Source of the DNA: a virus
Virus record (IMG/VR): IMGVR_UViG_3300032278_000067
Coordinates: 1-31,995 of that record
Direction: 5' to 3' (one strand)
Length of the DNA stretch: 31,995 bases
Shown here one piece after another: positions 23,308 to 29,192 of the stretch (position 1 is its first letter; each line of letters begins with the position of its first letter). The notes under the pieces were generated by a model. It ran no database searches, had not been told where the DNA came from, and saw only the letters and a program-made list of their open reading frames with translations. A program made the translations under genes and the position numbers.

Positions 23308-23392
23308 TGGGCATTCTCATCAGTGCCGGCAGCCCAGTGCGCGACAGACGCTCGCCACTCCCTTAAAGAAAGGAGTCACGAGCGTTTCAAAT
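23308..23392 (-). ncRNA. Type II hammerhead ribozyme 6 (extended stem III)
   Basis: AUUU, GAAA (23388-23385), long stem III closed by CGCUCG with CGAGCG, UC with cleavage expected between 23347 and 23346, stem I UGUCG with CGGCA plus GCA/UGC above a bulged C, CUGAUGA (23323-23317), GAAU. Stem II AUUU/GAAU has four pairs. Loop UGGGC is complementary to GCCCA after stem II. It lies in the 5' leader, before the first gene. Confidence 0.92.
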
Positions 23393-23550
23393 TTTTAGGT
23401 TTTCTCCTTGACCCCAGAGCCGCGCGGCAACAGCGCCTTCGAGCCCGGTAACGCGAGAACTGAGTTGGGGAGTGGTCTGCCCTCATAGTGCCCGGCGGCC
23501 GAATCTCGGATCCGACTGGAGTTTTGGTCTATATGACCCCTCCCATAATT
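23393..23550 (-). other. GC-rich untranslated leader of the ribozyme operon
   Basis: About 150 bases transcribed from P1 before hammerhead 6. I find no gene here. The stretch is much richer in G and C than its surroundings and holds complementary pieces (on the minus strand CUCCCCA and UGGGG, and GCGC and GGCGC blocks), so it is probably folded. With hammerhead 6 active, it would be cut off as a short separate RNA. Confidence 0.55.
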
Positions 23551-23551
23551 C

Positions 23552-23582
23552 TATTATCGCTGAAAAGCGCATAAAAGAAAAG
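23552..23582 (-). promoter_or_regulatory. Leftward early promoter P1
   Basis: Minus strand: CTTTTCTTT, ten bases, TCAGCGATAATA, identical in both blocks and spacing to 19671-19701. -10 GATAAT, -35-like TTTTCT, spacing 17. Expected start of transcription near 23545, giving a leader of about 250 bases up to the first start codon. Confidence 0.75.
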
Positions 23583-23821
23583 CGTTTTAACACCATCCAG
23601 ATAAAATAATCGCATATCGTTAGTTACCCTGTTTTCCAAATCAACGATTTGCCTTGAAATCGTTTCTAAGGCAACAAACGCAGGCACCTGCAGAGTTAAG
23701 CCTTCTTGGGGGGCAACCCTACCCGGACCCTCCTTCAACAGCACTCCTTGGCCTCCCCTGGGGGTCCTTTTTTATGTTTTTGGCTTGAAATCTGGAAAAT
23801 TAGTGTTTTGCACTGGCCAAT
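23583..23821. other. Gene-poor stretch with hairpins, possible small RNA ending in a terminator
   Basis: No convincing gene. On the plus strand TGCCTTGAAA and TTTCTAAGGCA (23650-23673) form a hairpin with one bulged base, and GCAG/CTGC follow. GGACCC at 23725-23730 pairs with GGGTCC at 23762-23767 and is followed by six T, like a terminator for rightward transcription. A minus-strand frame of 71 codons spans 23529-23744 but overlaps P1 and has a poor start. A small RNA is possible; I see no strong promoter for it. Confidence 0.4.
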
Positions 23822-23906
23822 GGTTCCGAGGTTCCTTATTTTCCGCTATCGCTTTAAAACATTTTTCAATTATATAAAAATGGGGAATAATCGAACCGCT
23901 GGAACC
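23822..23906. repeat. Inverted GGTTCC element pair, locus 2 (before replication operon)
   Basis: GGTTCCGAGGTTCC at 23822-23835 faces GAACCGCTGGAACC at 23893-23906, the reverse complement type of the same tandem motif with a three-base spacer. The 57 bases between are very A/T-rich and include TATATAAAAA (TATAAT on the minus strand). Same design as 19273-19382. The right copy is 15 bases before the ribosome site of the ssDNA-binding-like gene. Candidate operator pair, promoter or origin. Confidence 0.7.
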
Positions 23907-23934
23907 TGACCAGCCACAAACCAGGAGAAGTAAA

Positions 23935-24717
23935 TTGGCTAAAAGTAAATCAGTCGTAAAGCGTAAGGGCACCGCAGCTGCGGTGCCTGATCAGTTTGGA
24001 GACCTAGCTGGAAGAGGCATGGAGAATGTCACCGGCTCTGATCTTCTCATTCCTAGGCTTGCAATCGTTCAGGCCTTATCACCACAATTGGATCCATCTC
24101 AGCCTCAGTATATTGAGGGAGCGCAGATTGGTCATATGTGCGATGTTGGAACTGGAGATTTGTTTCCAGACGAGATTGTATTTCTGCCTTGCTTCTGGCG
24201 CAAGGATTACATTGAGTGGGCACCAAGGAAGTCTGGCAAGGGTCTAGTTCAGATTCACTCAAGTCCAGAAATTCTTGACACATGTCAACGTGATGAGAAA
24301 AATCGGCCATTCACAGCTGAGGGAAATCTCATTGCCGAGACAGCTCAATGGTTCGGATTGAATCTTTCAGCTGATGGACGCAAGTCATTCATCCCGATGG
24401 CTTCAACGCAGCTGAAACATTCGAAGCGTTGGATGACGCAAGCCACTAGCGAAAAGCAAACACGTAAAGATGGTTCTGTGTTTACGCCAGCATTATTCTT
24501 CCGCACGTACAGACTGACCACTGGTGAAGAATCCAACAACGAGGGTAAATGGTCTGGTTGGCGGATCGAGCGCGGAGAAACATTGCCTGAGTTTTCTAAA
24601 GAATGGAAAGCTTACCTGGCAGACGCTGTGGGGTTCTGTGATTCGTTGGCTTCTGGTGAAATCAATGCCAATGTTAGTCACATGGACGGAGTTGATCGTG
24701 AAGAAGGTGCGATGTGA
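23935..24717 (+). CDS. Putative ssDNA-binding-like replication protein
   Basis: 260 residues. TTG start with AGGAG eight bases upstream; no better start. The Lys-rich N-terminus is followed by GMENVTGSDLLIPRLAIVQA, then LSPQLDPSQPQYIEGAQIGH, EIVFLPCFWRKDYIEW, FIPMASTQLKHSKRWM and PALFFRTYRLTTG, and an acidic C-terminal tail with DGVDREEGAM. This is a common phage family (NI...DL.IPRL...Q.lSP...) that I associate with ssDNA-binding or recombination modules. An acidic tail is typical of phage SSBs. Annotated elsewhere mostly as hypothetical, so the function is tentative. First gene of the rightward replication operon. Confidence 0.7.
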   Translation: MAKSKSVVKRKGTAAAVPDQFGDLAGRGMENVTGSDLLIPRLAIVQALSPQLDPSQPQYIEGAQIGHMCDVGTGDLFPDEIVFLPCFWRKDYIEWAPRKSGKGLVQIHSSPEILDTCQRDEKNRPFTAEGNLIAETAQWFGLNLSADGRKSFIPMASTQLKHSKRWMTQATSEKQTRKDGSVFTPALFFRTYRLTTGEESNNEGKWSGWRIERGETLPEFSKEWKAYLADAVGFCDSLASGEINANVSHMDGVDREEGAM

Positions 24718-25286
24718 CTGACGACGTTTTATCGTTTGACGTTGACGGAGAGGCGAAAGCCTCTCCTGATGCGCTCAAGAGATTACGTGAAGCGATAGCC
24801 ACAGCAATCTCTTTAAATGAACATATTGAGCAAATGGCATCTGACCTCAAAGCTGCTGAAATCACTGCTCGGGAAATGCGTGAAAAGCATATTCCAGAAA
24901 TAATGGCTGAGATCCAATCTGATCATTTCAGTCATGCAGGTTGGGACATAAAGTTAACAGATTTCGTCCACGGAGGATTGCCCAAGGATGAAGCAAAAAA
25001 GAAAATCGGCATCGATTGGCTTAAGAAGAATAATGGCGGTGGTCTGATTAAAAGTGTGTTAGGTGTTCAGTTTGGAATATCAAAGCACGCAGATGCAGTC
25101 AGATTGGCCAAGCGTCTTATTAAAGAAGGCCATCCAGCAACTTTGGTTTCAGCTGTTAATGCCGGCTCTTTAAAAAAGTATGCTCGTGAACGCATGAAGG
25201 ACGGTGATCCCATCGATTTTGAAGCATTGGGATTATACGTCGGCAAAGAAGCCAAATTTAAGTTGATCAAAGGAGATGATGAATGA
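24714..25286 (+). CDS. Phage early protein with N-terminal coiled coil, unknown function
   Basis: 190 residues from a GTG overlapping the previous TGA (GTGA). An acidic start is followed by a long helix (LREAIATAISLNEHIEQMAS, then AAEITAREMREKHIPEIMAE). The block FSHAGWDIKLTDFVHGGLPK, with WLKKNNGGGLIKSVLGVQFG and LVSAVNAGSLKKYARERM, resembles a recurrent phage protein found next to SSB-like genes ('LPeim.e.g...f.l.dG..i.i...v.gslP...'). I do not assign a function; it probably works with the upstream protein. Confidence 0.65.
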   Translation: MTDDVLSFDVDGEAKASPDALKRLREAIATAISLNEHIEQMASDLKAAEITAREMREKHIPEIMAEIQSDHFSHAGWDIKLTDFVHGGLPKDEAKKKIGIDWLKKNNGGGLIKSVLGVQFGISKHADAVRLAKRLIKEGHPATLVSAVNAGSLKKYARERMKDGDPIDFEALGLYVGKEAKFKLIKGDDE

Positions 25287-26242
25287 TTGTGGCAGGAGCT
25301 GGGATGTCGGGATTGCTCGCGGCTTGCATGTTACGCAATGAGTGTTCTTCCATCTTGGAGGCTCAACCTTGTCTTCCTAATAATCATTCAGCTGTTCTTC
25401 GTTTTCGGTCAACGGCTGTGTCAGACATTTTAAACATTCCCTTTAAAAAAGTCACAGTCATGAAGGCCATTCAGCCTTGGCGCAATCCGGTGGCTGAGGC
25501 CATGGCTTATTCAGTCAAGTGCAATGGTCATGCCTCAATGCGCTCAATATCAAGTGGAATGGGCAAAGTTGACAGGTACATTGCACCACAAAATTTAGTT
25601 CAGCAAATGGCAAATATGTGCTCTCCACAATCGGCTGGCGTCGGAGCCATTGATTTTGGCTTATGCCTTGATATTGGTCTCATTCAGGGAAATGGAGAAC
25701 CAATCATATCAACTTTACCCATGCCTATGCTTATGAAAATGTTAGAATGGGAAACAAAATCACAATTCAGAAGTGTCTCTGGTTTCAACCTTACCTGCAC
25801 CTTGCAAGAGGTTGAAGCATATTGTTCAGTGTATGTTCCAGAGCCAACTCATCCATATTCTCGAGTCTCGATCACTGATAATCGCCTAATTGTGGAGATA
25901 CCGGATCCTCACAGCCAATTTGCTGAAGATGAATTTTCCACTCGTAGGGAGTTGCATCGTCGTATTATTCAAGATGCCAGAATGCACCTAGGGGTCTTGG
26001 GTGTTGAGTGTCTGCATGATGATATAGAATGCAGACGACAAAAATATGCTAAGATCCTGCCCATTGATGAAAATGAACGTCAACGCTTTATCCTATGGGC
26101 AACGGAAAAGCATAATGTTTATTCACTTGGCAGGTTTGCCACTTGGCGTCCAGGCTTGTTGCTTGATGATGTTGTTAATGATGTCAGAGTAATTCATCGT
26201 TTGGCCAATGGTGCTACTCAGTACGAAGCTAAAAAGAAATGA
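25283..26242 (+). CDS. FAD-dependent oxidoreductase-like protein
   Basis: 319 residues, ATGA overlap. MIVAGAGMSGLLAACMLRN is a Rossmann dinucleotide-binding start (GxGxxG at 5-10). The C-terminal block reads CRRQKYAKILPIDENERQRF, then YSLGRFATWRPGLLLDDVVN, which in such proteins is the FAD-binding end. Phage proteins with this layout are often annotated as FAD oxidoreductase or UDP-galactopyranose mutase/amine-oxidase-like. The second large domain is short compared with bacterial relatives. It is next to ThyX, itself a flavin enzyme, so a role in nucleotide or DNA-base chemistry is possible. Confidence 0.78.
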   Translation: MIVAGAGMSGLLAACMLRNECSSILEAQPCLPNNHSAVLRFRSTAVSDILNIPFKKVTVMKAIQPWRNPVAEAMAYSVKCNGHASMRSISSGMGKVDRYIAPQNLVQQMANMCSPQSAGVGAIDFGLCLDIGLIQGNGEPIISTLPMPMLMKMLEWETKSQFRSVSGFNLTCTLQEVEAYCSVYVPEPTHPYSRVSITDNRLIVEIPDPHSQFAEDEFSTRRELHRRIIQDARMHLGVLGVECLHDDIECRRQKYAKILPIDENERQRFILWATEKHNVYSLGRFATWRPGLLLDDVVNDVRVIHRLANGATQYEAKKK

Positions 26243-26248
26243 ATAAGT

Positions 26249-26355
26249 TACAAAGGTCCTCTACTCCGGCTGGCGAGCGGTGGCGTCAGCTCAACCAAGC
26301 TTATCTCCGAACAGTGACCTTTGTAGGCGTATATCGGTCGGAAAGGTAAGCGACC
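26249..26355 (+). ncRNA. Structured RNA candidate upstream of thyX
   Basis: A 141-base gap inside an otherwise tightly overlapped operon. TACAAAGGTC at 26249-26258 pairs perfectly with GACCTTTGTA at 26316-26325. Inside is a hairpin GCTGGCG (26269-26275) with CGTCAGC (26284-26290). After the long stem comes GGTCG (26336-26340) with CGACC (26351-26355) and a ten-base loop, 18 bases before the ribosome site of thyX. It could be a riboswitch-like leader, a processed RNA or a small RNA. I do not match it to a known riboswitch, and it has no CUGAUGA core. Confidence 0.55.
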
Positions 26356-26383
26356 ACCGCATCCTAATATGAAGGGGACAAAT

Positions 26384-27118
26384 ATGAATGTATCCTTAAT
26401 CGATTATACAGGCATGGGTGCCCATCCGCACCATGCAGTTGACTTGCTTATATTCACCAAGAATACACGTCTTGAGATGAAGCCAGGATTGATGAATGAA
26501 ATTCGAGCATGGACTTGGAAAAGAAAGATGAAAGAGCTGGCCTATATGGCAAATACGATTCCATCCTCTTGGGAATTTGTACACTATACATTCTTAATCG
26601 AGAACGTGACACGTGCATTTACTCATCAGTTGGTTCGTACCAGAACAGCTTCCTTTGCTCAGCAAACCATGCGTGTATTGAATGTTGAGGGATGGACGTA
26701 TAGCACTGGACCGACAGTGATTGATGATCAATCCAATAATGCAATTTATCAAAATGCTATGAAAGATGTGTCTGGTGCTTATGATGATTTGATCAAGCAT
26801 GGTGCAGCAATCGAAGATGCTCGAGGAATATTGCCAACAAATATCCATACCAATATAGTAATGAGTGCCAACTTGCGCACAATAACAGAAATGATCCAAA
26901 AACGATCATCCCCAAGAGTGCAAGGTGAATATCGTGATTTCATTTCAATGATCAAAACTTGCATCACTGAAGTGCACAACTGGGCACAAATATTCTTCAA
27001 TCAAGATTTTGACAAAGCTGCAGATGATCTGTACCAAAACATTGCCAATGCCTCTGGGTTAAATACTGATGAGCGTACTGCCATGGTGAAATTAGTTGAT
27101 AAGATGAGGGCAAGCTGA
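26384..27118 (+). CDS. thyX: Flavin-dependent thymidylate synthase ThyX
   Basis: 244 residues from ATG at 26384, with AAGGGG seven bases upstream; an in-frame ATG at 26369 precedes that site. The ThyX motif is at 85-97, RTRTASFAQQTMR, where the usual RHR..S has Thr in place of His. WEFVHYTFLIENVTRAFTHQ precedes it, and LPTNIHTNIVMSANLRTITE, with EYRDF later, matches the C-terminal substrate part. It makes dTMP from dUMP using methylene-tetrahydrofolate and NADPH through FAD, feeding phage DNA synthesis. Sits with other nucleotide genes; the stop overlaps the next start. Confidence 0.92.
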   Translation: MNVSLIDYTGMGAHPHHAVDLLIFTKNTRLEMKPGLMNEIRAWTWKRKMKELAYMANTIPSSWEFVHYTFLIENVTRAFTHQLVRTRTASFAQQTMRVLNVEGWTYSTGPTVIDDQSNNAIYQNAMKDVSGAYDDLIKHGAAIEDARGILPTNIHTNIVMSANLRTITEMIQKRSSPRVQGEYRDFISMIKTCITEVHNWAQIFFNQDFDKAADDLYQNIANASGLNTDERTAMVKLVDKMRAS

Positions 27119-27615
27119 TGGAGCTCCAAGAATTATTCAAGCTGGGAATGGATCGAGATATAGATCCAGTGGCCAATGATCCAAAGACAGGCCAAGCCAT
27201 TAATGTTGGCGCAGGAAATAAAGAAATTGAAGGTGCAACTCCATTCGACTATCCTGAGTGGGATGCCGATGCTGAGTCATTGCCTCTTGTTGATGATAGC
27301 GTGAGTTGTATTCATGCCTATCATTTTCTTGAGCACGTTCAGAACCCAGTTCGGGTCCTGCAAGATTTTCAACGAGTCCTGATAGTGGGTGGTGTTGTCA
27401 ATATTGTGGTGCCCTATTATACATCCCAAATGGCAGCACATGATCTTGACCACAAGCATGTGTTTTGTGAGGAAACTTGGCGTGTGCTTTTTGGCAATCC
27501 ATATTACAACAAAAACAAGATTGAATGGAAGTTTCATGTTGGTCTTAATGTTATCATGGGTGTCAAAGAACGAAATCTCGCTCTCGTTACCCAACTTATG
27601 AAGATGCCATTCTGA
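27118..27615 (+). CDS. SAM-dependent methyltransferase (class I, Methyltransf_11-like)
   Basis: 165 residues, TGATG overlap with thyX. INVGAGN at 28-34 is motif I, DYPEWDADAESLPLVDDSV supplies the acidic loop and 'lP..d.s.d', and YHFLEHVQNPVRVLQDFQRV followed by GGVVNIVVPY is the 'ahvLEHv.dp...l.e..RVLkpGG...i.vP' block. Substrate not evident. It is shorter than bacterial relatives because it starts directly at motif I. The neighbourhood (ThyX, phosphatase, polymerase) suggests nucleotide, DNA or RNA modification, but a glycan target cannot be excluded. Confidence 0.82.
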   Translation: MELQELFKLGMDRDIDPVANDPKTGQAINVGAGNKEIEGATPFDYPEWDADAESLPLVDDSVSCIHAYHFLEHVQNPVRVLQDFQRVLIVGGVVNIVVPYYTSQMAAHDLDHKHVFCEETWRVLFGNPYYNKNKIEWKFHVGLNVIMGVKERNLALVTQLMKMPF

Positions 27616-28058
27616 TGAAACAGGCAATTGTGATTGATTTGGATGGCACACTTTGTGATTCCAAACACCGTGAGCACTTCGCCAGAAATCGAGAGTGGAA
27701 TAAATTCCACAGCAAGCTTATTGAGGATGAGCCTAATCCTGATGTCTGTTGGTTTGTGCAGCATTTGGTCAAGCATGCTAATGACATTTCAATTATTGCT
27801 TTGACAGGTCGCAATGAAGCATTTCGTAACCTTACGTATGACTGGCTTCAAAAATATAATTTTCCATTCGATCAAGTGATTATGCGACCAGAGGGTGATT
27901 TTAGACCAGATCACGTTTTAAAGATCGAGATGCTGAAGGCGCATTGTCACCAAACTGGTCTTCAGATTCTTTTCGTTCTTGATGATAGGGACAAGGTCGT
28001 GGAGGAATGGCGCAATTCGGGTTACAAATGTTGGCAAGTCAGGCCAGGAGGCTATTGA
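27615..28058 (+). CDS. HAD-type polynucleotide 3'-phosphatase (PNKP-like)
   Basis: 147 residues, TGATG overlap. VIDLDGTLCD has Asp8 and Asp10, the DxD of HAD enzymes. IIALTGRNEAFRNLTYDWLQ carries Thr64 and Arg66, then MRPEGDFRPDHVLK with Lys103, and LFVLDDRDKVVEEWRNSGY with Asp123/Asp124. The block order TGR..RxxTxxWL, MRxxGDxRxDxxxK and DDRxxVVxxWRxxGxxCxQVxxGxY is that of the phosphatase half of phage T4 polynucleotide kinase. The kinase half is absent. Such enzymes remove 3'-phosphate and, in T4, 2',3'-cyclic phosphate from RNA or DNA ends. Confidence 0.86.
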   Translation: MKQAIVIDLDGTLCDSKHREHFARNREWNKFHSKLIEDEPNPDVCWFVQHLVKHANDISIIALTGRNEAFRNLTYDWLQKYNFPFDQVIMRPEGDFRPDHVLKIEMLKAHCHQTGLQILFVLDDRDKVVEEWRNSGYKCWQVRPGGY

Positions 28059-28402
28059 TGAGTAAGACCGCTGATTTAAGAACTGTGCCAGAAATGCTAA
28101 TCCAAGCAGCAGAATTATATACCGAACGCAACAAATTGTATGGTGATAATTATAAATGTTTTGGATCCATTATGATGGCCTTGCAGCAAGGCATGCCCAA
28201 CACAATTAAAAGTCCAGAAGATTGGAATCGTATCGGCATTCTTGTACAGATGGTGGCTAAACTTTCTCGTTATGTAGAAAATTTCCACAGAGGTGGCCAT
28301 GCAGATTCACTCAATGATTTGGCAGTTTACTCAATGATGCTGCAGGAATTAGACAATTTAGAATATGCTTTAGATGGTGCAGCTGAGGTCATTGGCGGAT
28401 GA
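28058..28402 (+). CDS. MazG-like / DUF1599-like helical protein
   Basis: 114 residues from ATG at 28058 (TGATG overlap), with AGGAGG six bases before; the longer frame to 28007 lies inside the phosphatase gene. LIQAAELYTERNKLYGDNYK, then RIGILVQMVAKLSRYVENFH, then HADSLNDLAVYSMMLQEL, matches a phage pattern ('R...YG....nf......mm..Kl.R......h.Dsl.DLa.Y..m'). I associate it with DUF1599/DUF6378-type all-helical proteins related to nucleotide pyrophosphatases. Likely nucleotide metabolism. The stop overlaps the exonuclease start. Confidence 0.7.
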   Translation: MSKTADLRTVPEMLIQAAELYTERNKLYGDNYKCFGSIMMALQQGMPNTIKSPEDWNRIGILVQMVAKLSRYVENFHRGGHADSLNDLAVYSMMLQELDNLEYALDGAAEVIGG

Positions 28403-28935
28403 AGAAGACATTTGTGTTTGACACAGAAACGACTGGGCTAGTAAAGAATAGGCTTCTTCCATTAGATCAGCAGCCTAGAGTGATTGAATTTTATGGAGAA
28501 GTGATTAACTCTAAAGGCACATGTGAAGATAGAATACATTTCCTGTCCAATCCTGGATTCAGTCTTGAACCAGTTATAACGAAGATCACGGGATTGACAG
28601 ATGTTGACTTACGATCTGAACCTCCCTTCAAAGAATCAATTGATGGCCTTGTCAAAATTCTTGAATCAGTGGACGCTATTGCAGCCCATAATATTAAATT
28701 CGACAAGACGATGCTTGAAATCGAATTTGAGCATGCACAGATGGACCTTCCATGGCCGACCAGATCTATTTGCACAATTGAAGCTTCTGAACATTACAAG
28801 GGTCATCGGCTCAACCTTACCAAACTTCACGAATACCTATTTGACGAGATTTTTACTGATGCTCACAGAGCTAAAACAGATGTGGCGGCACTTGTTAGGT
28901 GTTTTAATGAAATGGTGAATAGAGGAGATATATAA
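28399..28935 (+). CDS. DEDDh 3'-5' exonuclease (DnaQ-like)
   Basis: 178 residues, ATGA overlap. FVFDTETTGL gives Asp8 and Glu10, AAHNIKFDKTML gives Asp102, and DAHRAKTDVAAL gives His156 and Asp161, the full DEDDh set in order. NPGFSLEPVITKITGLTDVD is the Exo 'p......tGIt...l' loop. It is the size of a bare proofreading domain (epsilon-like). The DnaE-like polymerase 250 bases downstream lacks its own exonuclease in the part seen, so this is probably its proofreader. Confidence 0.9.
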   Translation: MKKTFVFDTETTGLVKNRLLPLDQQPRVIEFYGEVINSKGTCEDRIHFLSNPGFSLEPVITKITGLTDVDLRSEPPFKESIDGLVKILESVDAIAAHNIKFDKTMLEIEFEHAQMDLPWPTRSICTIEASEHYKGHRLNLTKLHEYLFDEIFTDAHRAKTDVAALVRCFNEMVNRGDI

Positions 28936-29192
28936 TGACTCGACGATCTGAAAAAGATTTTAGAAGGCAACATAAATTATGGCAAGCTGGAAGAGATATG
29001 GACCTAATCAAAAAGGAAGATGAAAAGGTAATAAGCAGCTATTCAAACACACGCCATGTTCTTATACGGTTCGCTGATGTCAGAGAAGGGAATGGGGCAA
29101 GAGTTGGGTACTATAAAATAATTAAGGATGGCAAACTCATTAATACTGCTTTGACTAAAACAATAGCTCTTCGAAGAGCACTCAATTGTTAA
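28935..29192 (+). CDS. Hypothetical small basic protein (85 aa)
   Basis: 85 residues, TAATG overlap with the exonuclease gene. A charged start TRRSEKDFRRQHKLWQAGRD is followed by HVLIRFADVREGNGARVGYY and a strand pair, ending IALRRALNC. Basic, alpha then beta; no family recognised. It lies between exonuclease and polymerase, whose start codon overlaps its stop, so it may be a replisome accessory protein. Inference from context only. Confidence 0.66.
   Translation: MTRRSEKDFRRQHKLWQAGRDMDLIKKEDEKVISSYSNTRHVLIRFADVREGNGARVGYYKIIKDGKLINTALTKTIALRRALNC

Noticed and set aside
20820-23392. Six repeated minus-strand elements as a CRISPR array or mobile repeat family
   Set aside because: Spacing is irregular (about 0.3-0.6 kb) with genes between. 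Only the ribozyme core is shared, the helices covary, and there are no direct repeats with uniform spacers or target-site duplications.
23529-23744. Minus-strand frame of 71 codons
   Set aside because: It runs through promoter P1, its ribosome site is poorly placed for its start, and its N-terminal third overlaps a terminator-like hairpin. Part of it looks protein-like, so it is not excluded, but the promoter reading is better supported.
26243-26380. tRNA or known riboswitch upstream of thyX
   Set aside because: There is no T-arm consensus, no anticodon arm of normal size, and no match I can see to TPP, purine, preQ1 or folate riboswitch cores. It is kept only as a structured RNA candidate.
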